Notes: generated by a model from the sequence alone, not told the origin. DNA of 64,000 nucleotides from Hemicentrotus pulcherrimus (GCA_003118195.1 BEXV01000080.1:364472-428471), one strand, 5' to 3'. Shown: positions 24,865 to 35,884, counted from the stretch's first letter. Numbers and translations: made by a program.

Positions 24865-27800
24865 GATCATATCCAGTTACCTTTGTAGAGGCAAAAATTA
24901 CGAATTCTTCGGAATATTAGCCATTCGTCACAATTGCTCTGTAAGACTGGTCGAAAAACAAAATTTGACACATACCCCGTCTCGTAATAGCCTAGTAATA
25001 CACCAAGTATGAAACACCTGAACATTATCTAAAATGAAAAGTTGTCTTATCCATAATGCCCGTTGCACACACATTACGACCTACCTACGTCAATCCAAAC
25101 AATGGAGGCAAATAGTTAAAATGCCTCTTTTACAATGCAATTCGTGCATTGTTCATTTTTCTTCATTTGTGTATGATGTCACGCTTACATCACGCGTCAA
25201 AGACCGTGAAAGTCGATGACGCAATCCTGCTTTAGTACCGTAACGCGTCGTGCGCAACGGGTGTAATATACAGCCCGTAGCTTTAACGTTAGGACATTAC
25301 TCAATTGAAACCCGACTATACCTGATGAAGAACTTACGATTACATCAAATTTGGATGACGACAATGAATACATACGCAAGCTAGGAAAAGAATACAAAAT
25401 CTGATACTGCGCTTTGTTCATAACAGCGACGTGAATTCCTGGCGATCATGTTAACTATCAGAAAGTTAATCAATCGGCATAGGTTATTTTGTAGCCGCAA
25501 AAACCTTGGATTTGTGAGGAGAGATTCCCCTAGACGCAGATGACTTAGAAGAAGATGAATTAATACCAGTAAAGGATTTACTCTACGATTTAGATAAAGG
25601 TTAGATGCAAGATTACACTTAGCAAGATGTGAAACATTGATAAGATGTAGAAAATGTTGAAGAACGATGCTTTTCAACGTTTAAACTGTTTTAAAATGAG
25701 CAGATCATAATCAATACAACTTAAACCGAACTCTAATAATCGGTCTTTCACACTGAACCCTTTCCCCGTTCTGTTTATATGGTAATACATAACATCAAAG
25801 TAGACATTAAGAACTCTAGACTTGACTTAACAGTGAAGAACTAGCCTCACGGGCCTGCTTCCTAAAGGTCGTGCATGACAGTCAATGTAAAAAACAAAAC
25901 TAATTTACAGCGTTGGATGCGAGTATATCTTTGGGTGAGACACAATATTTATGCGCATGTAAAGTGATTACATGGTGAGCTGCATAATATTACGACAACA
26001 AACATTTCAAAGATGTATGCAGCTTGGTTACACACGATTGCTCCTGATTGTGCAGGCTTACAGAAGAATTAATACCCTTTTGAAAATTGAGTAACTACTG
26101 AAACTACAAAGGACGGCCGAAACGAAAAGTGTATACGCAACAATTTTCACATCCACCAATACACATTCAAATGTGTCATCGTTTATCAATACATTAACAA
26201 AAAATACTCAACTGCTATTTTGCTTAAAAACTAGTGATTTGTATACAATATAATTCATATAGCATCAATAAAACACGTCTGTGATAATTTAGTATATTGA
26301 CATTATGTACAGAACATTTAAGAAAATAGGAATAAGACAAACATCTTGCAAATTTATATCATGCTTTGCTACGGTAACATGATTGTTTTGATCAAATCCT
26401 TTGGAATATAATACACTGACAACAGCTGGACAGAGTGTATATTAGATAGAACATTATTTTGTCCATTTCCAATGTCGAAATGAAGATGAGGGTAATGAAA
26501 GTGGCGTATACGATTTTTAAAAATCATGGTGATGACATGAACGCTTACAAAAAAACAAAAAAAATCATCAATGATAGGTCTGTTCGCGTGTCCTGCGTAC
26601 AAAACCTTCAATTACGAGGACATTCCTTAACTGATAACAAACATCTAATTTAATTCAATGCATGATAAGTTCATTGATATCGGAGTATGTAATTTGTATT
26701 CAAAACGGTAGCTATGAAAAAAATACTCCTTTAGAATTGTTGATCACGTAAGCTTTAGTATTTGAAATTTGTATCAATTGAAAACAGTTCAATAATCCTA
26801 ACATTTTAATCGCGGATTTTTCCATTAACGATATCATTGTAAATGTTCTGGTTATAGTCTATGCAACGATTTTTACTTTACTCTTTACTTGGCTTTTGTT
26901 TCACAGAAATTCACTGCTAACTAAATCATCCATTCACAGTCGTTTGGCTAGACTCATCAATTAATGGAAACTCTCCGTTCTTCGAGCTATTCCAATGTTT
27001 TCGCCGGTCAGCGCTATCGAAATTACACATCCCCACCCTTCTTGTCCTATTCCAATAAAAGCAAGCGAATCATTGAAAAAACAACGTTAACAGACCCATG
27101 GGCCAAACGTTCCTCATTTTCACTCCCCCACGGGCTAAAAGAAAACTTGAAATTGGTCGCTAATTTCATTTTCAGAGTCCCTCGATCGAATCAACGCTGA
27201 TGGCTGATTTGGCCGCTGCGTTCACACCGGCTGCCTTTTTCAAACGAATGTTGAAGTTAAAACACCCGCAGACAGCAAAAAATGGTTGTAGGTTGTTTAA
27301 CCAAACCCTTAAGAGATTTCGAAAAGAACATGATGAGTGTAAGGTCATAAAGAAAATCACTCCTTATAAGGACTTAAACGAGAAAGATTTTTTTTTTTTT
27401 TAATTCAGCATTTCTGGTATCAATAAAATTGTACTGTATGAAGTATTCTTCCCAATCTCGTCCCAGGTTTTCATCCTAGACTAAAATGGTAGCAGTTGAA
27501 GGACTAGAAGGCATGTCATTAATGTAATACATGCTTGGTTAGGTGCGACCAAGTATTTCGCCCAAAAGAAAGATCAAAATGTCACTGCTACTCGTAGAGC
27601 TTGAAGGTAATTAGTAAAATCATATTCTTTAACACCCACGAAGGTTTGGCATATAAATGTAAATCAATGGAATATTTGGAAGTATGTAAGAAGTTTAAGT
27701 AAAAAGAATGTGTTGCAATATAGTCAGTGTCGAGGTCATAAAAACGGCTTTTAGTTTCATTTCATCATGATTAATTGGTATACCCTGCGTTATAATAAAA

Positions 27801-27964
27801 AGGGAACTTATTAAGAAGAAACTCGAATGATATAAACTGCCGACAACATTTTTGGGGTGTTTAAAATCACACGAAGCATTCTCAATAAAAGTATAGTGAT
27901 AAAATCTATTGTAGTCATGTTAGTGTATAGGAATATAAAAGTATTGGAAAGAGGATTAATAAGA
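24865..27964. other. No gene seen; T-run
   Basis: Open frames are all short. The adjoining frames at 26964-27200 and 27200-27403 (plus) look mildly protein-like (MADLAAAFTPAAFFKRML) but have no recognised domain and end in a T homopolymer. Confidence 0.4.
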
Positions 27965-28075
27965 CAAGTAGTAGTAGTAGTAGTGGAAGCGATGGTAGTG
28001 GTGGTAGTGGTGGTTGTGGTGATGGGAGTGTGGTGGTATTGTTGGTTGTGGTGGTAGTAAAAGCAGCAGTAGTAG
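27965..28075. repeat. GTA/GGT triplet tract
   Basis: Interrupted (GTA)n and (GGT)n on the plus strand. This is the left end of a 2.2-kb triplet-rich zone. Val-rich open frames across it are repeat translations. Confidence 0.85.
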
Positions 28076-28124
28076 TAAACTTAAGTAATTAGTAGAAGTA
28101 GTAGTTACAGTAAGTTGATGTTAT

Positions 28125-28276
28125 GGGGCCCATTTCATAAAACTTGTTATCTATAACAAATGCTAGATTTCTATGACAAATTTGCTCTCAGCCAATCAGA
28201 TTCCATGATTTCAGTAGCTTGTAACAGTAGCTTGTAACGTGTTATGGATATCAAGTTTTATGAAACAGGGCCCTGG
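28125..28276 (+). mobile_element. MITE family B, copy 2
   Basis: Ends GGGGCCCATTTCATAAAACT and the reverse complement of TTTTATGAAACAGGGCCC. The interior contains CTCTCAGCCAATCAGATTCC and a small direct repeat GTAGCTTGTAAC. Length and sequence match the reverse complement of the element at 19078-19229. It interrupts the GTA-triplet zone, so it inserted into, or survived next to, that repeat. Confidence 0.87.
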
Positions 28277-28540
28277 TCTAAGTAGTAGGAGCAGCAATAA
28301 TTACAGTGGCCGCATAAATAACATTAGCAATGTTAGAAGAAGCGCCTGTTGAAACGTAAAGTCATCACTAAAAGAAACAAATTCCGTTTACAAGGATAAC
28401 AACTTGACGTCATATTTTCAAGCACTTCAACGTGGGTCAGTATGGCGCTGTATATAGCTCATCCTAATTAGTGGTATGAGAAATAGTAAATAATGCAGCA
28501 GTTGATACCAGTAGCAGTTGTTGAAATATATGTAGTAAGA

Positions 28541-28772
28541 TTACTGGTAGTAGTATTAGAATTAGTAGTAGCAGTGGTATTAGTAGTGGTAGAAATATCG
28601 GTAGTAGTAGTAGTAGTAGTAACAGTAGCAAGAGTCGTAGTAGTAGTATTAGTAGTAATGGTCGTAGTAGTAGTAATGTAGCAGCAGTAGAAGTAGTAGT
28701 ACCAGTGGTGGTGGTGGTGGTTGTGGTGGTGGTGGTAGTAGTAGCAGTAGTAGTGGTAGAAGTAGCAGTAGC

Positions 28773-28803
<31 letters not shown>

Positions 28804-28888
28804 CTAATGCAGTAATAGTAGTAGTATACGTAGTTGTAGTAGTAGTAATAATAGTAGTAGTAGTAGTAGTAGTAGTAGTCGTCGTTGT
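28541..28888. repeat. Long interrupted (GTA)n/(GTG)n triplet array
   Basis: About 350 bases dominated by GTA with GGT, GCA and GAA variants on the plus strand. The minus-strand Thr/Leu-rich and plus-strand Val-rich frames are artefacts of the triplet periodicity. Confidence 0.92.
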
Positions 28889-29078
28889 TGTCGTTAAAGT
28901 ACTAGGAAGTAGTAGAAATAGCAATTGCTCATTACTAATTTAGGCACTTGCATATGGGTATTCTGAACAGTATAATCGTCCAGCAGAGATGGTATGGTAA
29001 ATAAATTCGTATACAAAAAGAGGCATAACATGAAAGATAACTTTTTTGGGGTAGTATTAAAGATATCCTAAAGTCTTT

Positions 29079-29152
29079 GTGATAATAATACTAATAAAAC
29101 GTTTTATTTACCCAGGGTAGCCACTTCAGGCATGAAACTGCTCTTCCCGTGA
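29079..29152 (-). repeat. SINE/LINE 3' tail on the minus strand
   Basis: The minus strand reads GAAGTGGCTACCCTGGGTAA, then ATAAAACG and a TTATTA-like tail. I recall this ending from 3' termini of invertebrate L2-type LINE/SINE elements. Only the tail is present; the body is not recognisable. Confidence 0.45.
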
Positions 29153-29511
29153 TGTAATGAAACACGTGATAGTCATGATCGTTGTTCATGTGCTTTAAAT
29201 CCGGTGCAAGTATTTTCTTTGTATTATTATCGAAAAAGTAAATGGGTAAATATAACTTTAAGTAATTATATTAAACGATTGCATTTCATATCTTAGTGCA
29301 GTATTGAAAAAAATATCAATAGAAAATGTTATTATATAAAATCAGCCATCGATTATTTTTTATTAAAAAGGGTAAGCGATTTGTTCCAGCATTTTTTTCT
29401 TGGGATACTGAAAAATCTAACATCATTTACTAATAATATTGCCTGTATAATGGTAGCATTGTTAGTAACCAGTAGAAGAAGTGACATTTGTACACATCGA
29501 AACGGAAAAAA

Positions 29512-29703
29512 GAGAGGGAGAGAAGCAGAAGAAGTAAGAAGAATAAGAAAAAGAAACAAACCAATACAAGAAAGAAAGAGAAATAGAAAAAGAAGAAGAT
29601 GAAGAAGAAGAAAAAGAAGAAGAAGAACATGAAGAATGAAAAGAAGAAGAAAAAACCAACAACAAAAATCAAAGAAAAGAAAGAAAAGTAGAAAAGCAAG
29701 AAA
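29512..29703. repeat. Polypurine GAA/AAG tract
   Basis: About 190 bases almost entirely of A and G on the plus strand, rich in GAAGAA and AAGAAA. Overlapping Phe-, Leu- and Arg/Lys-rich frames on both strands come from it. Confidence 0.9.
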
Positions 29704-29896
29704 AAGAAGTAGTTTGTTTTTTGTTAACATTACTATCAAAGGTTTTAGCCCAAAGAAAGTTATATGAGAAACACATCTGACTACCCATCTCCTTACTTTG
29801 GTATAATTAAAGTTTTAAGAAAGCAGTCGTAAACATTTTCATTACTCGTAGTGTACCCCTTGTACAAGAGAAATATATTGAAATAAAATATGCTCT

Positions 29897-30143
29897 AGTA
29901 GAACTAGTAGTGGTCGTGGGAGTAGTAGTATTACTAATAGGAGCAGAAGTAGTAGTAGAAATGGCAAAAGGGAAACTATATTATTAGAAGTAACAGTGAA
30001 AGTAGCAGTAGTAGTGGCCGTAGTTGTTGAGTAGTTATAACAGTAGTTGTAGTAACAAAAGTATGACGAGCATTAGTAATCGTGGTAATGGTATTGTTAA
30101 TATAAGTAGTAGTAGTAGTAGAAGTAGTAGTAGTAGGCATAGT
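29897..30143. repeat. GTA triplet array, right part
   Basis: Interrupted GTA units on the plus strand, ending directly at the inverted-repeat element at 30146. Confidence 0.85.
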
Positions 30144-30145
30144 AG

Positions 30146-30262
30146 TAAGGACTTTTAGATTTGCGTGGACTGATACGTATGACATCCATTCAAGGCAGTG
30201 CATTAACAGGACGTCGATTATAGCAGTCCCCATTGTCTTCGTGCGAATCTAAAAGTCCCTAA
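30146..30262. mobile_element. Short TA-flanked inverted-repeat element, about 115 bp
   Basis: The left arm TAAGGACTTTTAGATTTGCG pairs with the reverse complement of the right arm, TAGGGACTTTTAGATTCGCA. Both ends abut TA, as expected for a Tc1/mariner-type target duplication. The interior of about 70 bp is non-coding. It sits exactly at the edge of the GTA array. Confidence 0.68.
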
Positions 30263-31670
30263 TGGTGGAGGTCATTCATGCCGTCGTCGTCGTCATTGCT
30301 GTAGTTGTAGGAGAGAATTGGTCTTTAAATGATTCCAGTTATTTTAAATTGTGATGCTCGCAACGTTAGTGATATAAACTGTACAGACACTCATTAAAAA
30401 AAAAAAGTTGTCCGCTGTTCTAGCATTTTCTTACCTTTTTTGAGTGCATTAAATTTCGCAACCTCATAAGATCTGTACACTTTCAAAAGCGGATGAGCGA
30501 TTGCATAAGAAAGCAATTAATTTCCGATCAGACAAAGAAATCGTGTTTTCCTTTCCTTTATTAACCTGAATCAGTTTATACAACCCCCTTATTCAATCAA
30601 ACATTTTCTTCCAGTTTCGGTCGCAAATATCCAATTACGGCATTAAATGATTGTAAGAGGATCACACTGTTTTTGTATTATTGTAATGAGATCGAGTATA
30701 GCTAGTCATGAAAGTTTTAATTCGGGAGAGGTTCCTTTGACTCTCACGAGTGTCTTCAAATTACACGAGCAGAGTTTGTTTTCAATACTTGAAGGTTTGG
30801 GCAAATAATACCTCAAAAGAGAGAAGGAGCTCAGAGTTCAAAATACTATGAAATTATCATCAGTGAAATTCCTTTTTTCCGAATCAGTATTTTTCTTCTT
30901 CGTCTTATTGTAGTGAAACACATATTACTGTAAAATCACTTATGTAATCTTGATATTAAAATCAAATCCAATGTGTACAACTTATGTGATATTGGTATTA
31001 TCCTGAAAACCAGAAGAATTTGTATTGAGACATATTCATAAAAATTATATAGATAATACAGATCATCTGTTAACATTCCCTCAAAAGTGAAAATATGTAT
31101 TACCCAAATGATATCTATGGTATCAACTTGTTCCTAGCTCTCCGATAATGCGTATCGAAATAACAGGAACATTTACGCTACAGTTGTTAAATTTGAATTT
31201 TAAAAGTCATCCTTGTAATAAATGAATGATAATTAAAGTTATAAAGTTTAAAAACATTTGGTCAACAGAAGTAGTTTGTTAACTCAATGCAGTAAACGTT
31301 TGAGCATTTAACATTTCCTATACGCAGAAATAACATATATGCAGTTGACTTAATTGATATAAAGCATTGAATATTACTAATGAATGTGCCATTCTGTGGA
31401 GCTTTATATCCTCATGGTTCTGCATTTCTTGTCAAGACATACTGCTATTTTGTGCAGATTAGTGTTTGCCGTTGATGCCTTAGAACGTGTTTGAAACATC
31501 AAGAAATCGTCGAAAAATACCACTTTTCCTAGTTTAAAAAAGCTGATAACAACACATCGATGGTGCTTTTAAGATATTCATTTTGAGTTGCAAAGACCTG
31601 AAAATGATGCCTTCAGATTTAGATGACTTCATGGATTAGGCACGAGAACACTAGCAAGAACATCTTGAGT
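30263..31670. other. No gene seen (3' flank of the GPCR)
   Basis: AT-rich sequence downstream of the receptor's poly(A) candidates. No other feature is recognised. Confidence 0.5.
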
Positions 31671-31673
31671 GAA

Positions 31674-31679
31674 TTTATT
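31674..31679 (-). terminator. AATAAA poly(A) signal of the GPCR gene (distal alternative)
   Basis: A second AATAAA on the minus strand, about 116 bases past the receptor stop codon. Either this or the proximal hexamer could be used; transcript ends would decide. Confidence 0.35.
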
Positions 31680-31742
31680 CCCCAAAGAAAGGGGATGCTT
31701 TCAAGTTCACTCAAATGATCATTTCAAATCCCATTTTACTTC

Positions 31743-31748
31743 TTTATT
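31743..31748 (-). terminator. AATAAA poly(A) signal of the GPCR gene (proximal)
   Basis: The plus strand reads TTTATT, which is AATAAA on the minus strand, about 47 bases past the receptor's TAG stop at 31795-31797. The position suits a short 3' UTR. The assignment rests on the hexamer and its position only. Confidence 0.45.
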
Positions 31749-31794
31749 TGTGAGACTGAAGTTACGTCTATGAACGGTAGTCTGATGTAAATGA

Positions 31795-32985
31795 CTAGGT
31801 GCTAAAGGTGTAGGTTTGTATCTTGGGTGAACTCTCACTGTAGCCATCGCTGCCCAGTGTCGTCGACGGGGCGATAGTCGGGCTGGTGGTGTACTCGTTG
31901 TGGACATTGTGCAGTCGCATGGTGCCACCGCGCGTGTAGGTACTGCTGTCGCGAGTACGGCTCTGGTCGAACTTGCTTGCCTCGGGGAAACACCAGGGAC
32001 ACATGTCTGCCAGGTTCTTCTTGAAGTTTTCGCCGATGAATGTGTAAACGAGTGGGTTGAAGCAGCTGTTGCTGTAGCACCAGCAGATGGCGAGGGACCA
32101 GGTCACACGAACAGCCGTACTATGGGTCCAACCGATGGCCTGCCATATCTGCATGATATGAAACGGCATCCAGCAGACAAAGAATACCACTATGACAGAG
32201 ATGGTTAGAAGAGAAACCCGCTTGGATGCTCTCTGTGCCGCACTACAAGCCCCATCTGACCTCAAGGGAAGATTACTGCGTAACATCTTGTACAGCAGAG
32301 TGGTATAAGCCATGAGAATTACTACAAGAGGTAGTAAGAATCCCATGACAAGATTGAAATAAGCATAGAAATGTGCTTGCCTGTCTGAAATGTCCACGGT
32401 GTAGCAGCTCGTAACCCCGCGATAGGTCTTGGTGTTGTAGAAGAGAAAGGTAGGTAGAGTGAGTAGAATGGAGAGCACCCAAACTAGTCCACAGAAGATC
32501 CTGGTCTTGTTCTTGGTCCTGTACCGTATAGACGAGAGGGGATACACCACTGCGATGTACCTATCAGCGCTCATGAAAGTTAACGTGTAGATCGAAGCAA
32601 ACTGATTCACAGAGTCACAACCCACTATCAGTTTACACAAAAACGCTCCGAATGGCCACGCCATGTATGCAGCCTGAACAGCTTGAAACGGCAAAGTTAA
32701 CACGAACAAAAAATCCATGATGGCGAGGTTCATTATATAAATGTTAGGTATGGTTCTCATGTTGTTGTATTTAAAAAGCACCGTGATGACTAAACCGTTC
32801 CCGACCAGACCTGTACACACGATGATGCCGTAGACTATAGGGATACCAATAGTCATCCACTGCATCTCAGCCTTTGGAAACATCATCATCATCGCTGTCT
32901 CATTCGATCCATTCATCGATTCTATCTCTTCGTTCGTCACCATTATTGACGTACTCAGCTGATACTGCTCCATTTCCAAGTTCAT
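31795..32985 (-). CDS. Intronless somatostatin/opioid/allatostatin-C-type peptide GPCR (rhodopsin family)
   Basis: A complete 396-residue seven-helix receptor, predicted to sit in the plasma membrane, bind a neuropeptide and signal through a G protein. Two N-glycosylation sequons (N25, N28) lie in the short N-terminus. Helices fall at about 44-72 (GNGLV, N63), 80-105 (NLAIMD, D91), 117-150, 162-183, 207-235, 255-285 (CWMPF, W272/P274) and 297-318 (NPLVY, P311). Also visible are the C117-C194 disulfide pair, DRY at 141-143, D124 (3.32) with Y304 (7.43), VNQFASIY in helix 3, YSNSCFNP in helix 7, and CPWC at 329-332, a possible palmitoylation site. The D3.32 and VNQF pattern matches somatostatin and opioid receptors; the ligand cannot be told from sequence. 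The length is usual for the family. The first Met is preferred because it has A at -3 and an in-frame TGA at 33004-33006. The whole receptor is one exon. M32-M35 is encoded by a small ATG-triplet run. Somatostatin, opioid-like or allatostatin-C receptor are all possible; family membership is firm. Confidence 0.93.
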   Translation of the reverse strand: MNLEMEQYQLSTSIMVTNEEIESMNGSNETAMMMMFPKAEMQWMTIGIPIVYGIIVCTGLVGNGLVITVLFKYNNMRTIPNIYIMNLAIMDFLFVLTLPFQAVQAAYMAWPFGAFLCKLIVGCDSVNQFASIYTLTFMSADRYIAVVYPLSSIRYRTKNKTRIFCGLVWVLSILLTLPTFLFYNTKTYRGVTSCYTVDISDRQAHFYAYFNLVMGFLLPLVVILMAYTTLLYKMLRSNLPLRSDGACSAAQRASKRVSLLTISVIVVFFVCWMPFHIMQIWQAIGWTHSTAVRVTWSLAICWCYSNSCFNPLVYTFIGENFKKNLADMCPWCFPEASKFDQSRTRDSSTYTRGGTMRLHNVHNEYTTSPTIAPSTTLGSDGYSESSPKIQTYTFST

Positions 32986-33003
32986 TCTTGTTGTGGAACG
33001 GGT

Positions 33004-33006
33004 TCA
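33004..33006 (-). other. In-frame TGA upstream of the GPCR start codon
   Basis: Reading the minus strand back from the ATG at 32985, the frame closes with TGA 18 bases upstream. The receptor frame therefore cannot extend further 5' without a splice, which supports the assigned start. Confidence 0.85.
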
Positions 33007-33357
33007 AGAAATTCACAAATGATTACAAACAGAACACCATTCAGAATTCTAAAACATTTTAATTTTGTTAAACTTCCAGTCGATAGAAATGAACGAATAT
33101 CACAAGTCTCCGTTCAGCCTCGAAAATAGCAACCCAATAAAGAAATTGTTAAAGTTGGTATCTTTAAGATTATTGTTCTCGTTATTCCTGGGTTTAACGT
33201 TACTTTGGCACATTGGAAACTTTTTGCTGTTGATTCTTAAAGGAGCGACACATAAACTAAAAGTTATGCAGAGCACACACAATCGTGAGATTGACAGCGA
33301 ACAATATTCTGCCATGAGTTATATTTCCCGAATAAGATGAGATATGCCCTGCACACC

Positions 33358-33540
33358 GTCTTTATAAAGACGCAACTCGTCACTAAATGAAAAAGTGAAG
33401 TGGTCCGTGCAACATTTATGATACACATGCAGGCGACACACTGCTCCCGCGCAAAAAAAATCTACATTGTGCGGCTGCGTGAAAGAGGAGGGTACTCATT
33501 GTCACGTGATGCAGTCATATAGTTGCTCCGCTAGCCAATC
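33358..33540 (-). promoter_or_regulatory. Candidate promoter region of the GPCR gene
   Basis: Upstream of the receptor on its strand are a perfect 14-base palindrome GTCTTTATAAAGAC (33358-33371) containing TTTATAAA, which could serve as a TATA box, and further upstream an E-box GTCACGTGAT (33501-33510) and a CCAAT-type motif (33534-33540). A TSS near 33330 would give a roughly 350-base 5' UTR. Motifs and spacing are seen; promoter function is inferred. The CCAAT motif reads in the plus orientation, and the palindrome works on both strands, so another gene to the right could also use it. Confidence 0.35.
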
Positions 33541-34031
33541 ACGAATCGCCGGCAGCAGTGAGTTTTGGATGCTGTTCGCTATTAAGTACTAGGCACGTCA
33601 GCCGGAACGCCAATTGATAGGGTAGTATTGAAGGTTGGGTGGCTAAGGTTTCGCCTCGGGATTCATATTCATTTAATTCAACAAGGATGAAGATGAGTCC
33701 TGTTTATTTATTAGAAAATGGGATATTAGTAGTTGAGGTAGTTGTCGCTATACAGAGCGAATTTATTTCAATTTTTGTCCATATTATATACAATAATAAA
33801 CGTACTGATGAAACAGAAAAATTAGCATTGAAATATCTTTGACATTGGTTTTAAGAAAGAAAAGGAAAAGTATTGGAACGTCAAGACGTATTTGCTTTAG
33901 GAATTATAGCTGGCTATATGTATACACATTAACAAATACATTCTTGAACTCCTTTTCGCCGTGCTCGTGCTTTTTTTTCTCTGTCTCTCTCTAATACGTC
34001 TTGAAGTTTTGATACCTTCCTTTTCTTTCTC
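33541..34031. other. No gene seen
   Basis: A 67-codon plus frame at 33639-33842 lacks recognisable features. Nothing else is seen. Confidence 0.45.
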
Positions 34032-34032
34032 G

Positions 34033-34063
<31 letters not shown>
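34032..34063. repeat. (CT)n microsatellite
   Basis: A CT run inside a pyrimidine-rich stretch. The flanking Ser/Leu-rich and Arg/Glu-rich frames are artefacts. Confidence 0.93.
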
Positions 34064-35228
34064 CTTGGCATTTCCCTGCCTATAAAGCTTTTAATCACCC
34101 ACAATTTTGTCCATCTTCTTTTCTCTCTCTGTTTTGTATATTTTCGCTGTTCAAATACATAACCTTCTACGTTATACGAAGTAAACCGATTAACTTTTCC
34201 CTGTACAGGTAAGACATTTTGGCACAATCGAGGGCACCAATAACCTAAAGTGTTCATATGAGCCTACAATTTGGCTCGTTTTGTTTTTTCCAACTCCAGA
34301 CACAATCTGTTTTGATAAAGCCTTTAATAAATGCTTGAAGATATGATATATTTGATTTCGCCGAAACACAACTATAAATATTTGATATGTGCTCAGCGAA
34401 ATACTGTTTTAACAGCGTCTTCACCTTTCAAAAATAAAGTATCATCAGCTAGGTTCACAATAGATATGGGAAAATTTAGTTTATAGATTTACATTTGAGA
34501 ATTAATATGATCATATCGTTATCATATTAAAATTGCAAGTCATAAATGCTCAAATGAAAAAGATCTGCGATGATAAGTTATTTGAAATAATATGATTTAT
34601 ATGATGTTATATGTTTATGGAAAGAATATAGAAATGTACCGATGGTATTCCTTGAAAACAATACAATACAGTACACCTCGAACTGAAGCTAGCGAGCGAA
34701 ACAAACATTTTGACAATGCTTTACTTTACAATTTGGTAATGTAACAAATAAACAAGAACATATAATGTACATCATGATCACGAAATCATTTTAAAAAAGG
34801 TTACTACGAACATTCGTTCAAATCACCATTTTGTCCAACGTACAAGCGCGTAGTGTTAGGTTTATGGGTTAAACTGGTTGAAGGCATGGTAATCTTCACC
34901 TTATCGTAGCTTCGTTCAGGATCCCCAAAACGGCAAATTAAGTATTAGCGAGAACCAATAATATGTAATCCAATCCACAACACTTCTTCCACTATGTCGT
35001 ATTCAATGCTCATTATACTAGTGTGGCGCAATTCCGCCATGTCATTTGGTCAAAATAAACTTTGGCTCTTTCATAGACAAACCGGAAAATTTTATTATAG
35101 AAAACAAATATTTTATTTGAGCACTTGTTTGCTAGGTCGAAAGAAAAGTGACGCATTGGTGTTTGACTAAATTTGTATTGCAAAGAGTATCTCTCTTTTC
35201 CTCTTTCTCTTTTCCCTTTTTTTCTTCT
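34064..35228. other. No gene seen
   Basis: AT-rich with no supported feature. Confidence 0.5.
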
Positions 35229-35263
35229 TCAATCTCTCTCTCTCTCTTTCTCTCTCTCTCTTC
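35229..35263. repeat. (CT)n microsatellite
   Basis: CTCTCT with TTTC interruptions. Confidence 0.9.
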
Positions 35264-35617
35264 ATTATCTTTCTTTATTTTGTTTTACTCATCCAAAAAG
35301 CTGGCGTATCGGTAATATTTACAGCGTAACATATCAAATTGGTCTACTTAAACATTGCCCATTCAAAGATTCAAAGACAAAAAGAAGCAATGTAACATTA
35401 CCTGAATTTCGAATAAAGCATGTCCCGTCGCCTTAGCGTGAACGTTCGGACTATTTTCAGGCTGCATGGCACTGCTAATGGCCACTTACCCCTTAAAAGA
35501 TGCTTTACTAAATGTGCAGGTAAAATAAATTTGAAATGACAATCAGCCAAGACGCCAGTAACATACTTTTAATACGTATGCCACCTGGAACTGAAGTACA
35601 GTTCTTTGTAATCTATG

Positions 35618-35630
35618 NNNNNNNNNNNNN
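35618..35630. other. Assembly gap (13 N)
   Basis: Thirteen consecutive undetermined bases. The true gap length is unknown. Confidence 0.99.
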
Positions 35631-35691
35631 CTGCAGATTTCAGACAAAATCTTTTCAAAGTTAGTGTAAAAAATAACCTGATTTTTCTGCC

Positions 35692-35884
35692 GTAATTCCG
35701 TTACCGACACACTTTTGGTCCTGGGGTGTTCCGAATGTTGAAAAATATATGTTTTTTTTTAGATTTGCTAAGAGGTGCATAATACAGAAAGAATAACAAG
35801 ATAAATGATCACCTAGGTCTAACCACCTGGCTACAGTATATCAAAATAGAGCCCAAATTTCTCTGAAATGTAATTCCGTTACCG
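35692..35884. repeat. 15-bp direct repeat pair GTAATTCCGTTACCG
   Basis: GTAATTCCGTTACCG occurs at 35692-35706 and again at 35870-35884, both just right of the assembly gap. It may be part of a larger tandem or dispersed repeat that also caused the gap. Confidence 0.8.

Noticed and set aside
28649..28924. Thr/Leu-rich minus-strand frame
   Set aside because: Translation of the GTA triplet array.
29353..29739. Phe/Leu-rich frames suggesting membrane helices
   Set aside because: Translation of the GAA polypurine tract, open in several frames at once.
31900..32208. 102-codon plus-strand frame within the receptor gene
   Set aside because: Antisense shadow of the GPCR coding sequence.
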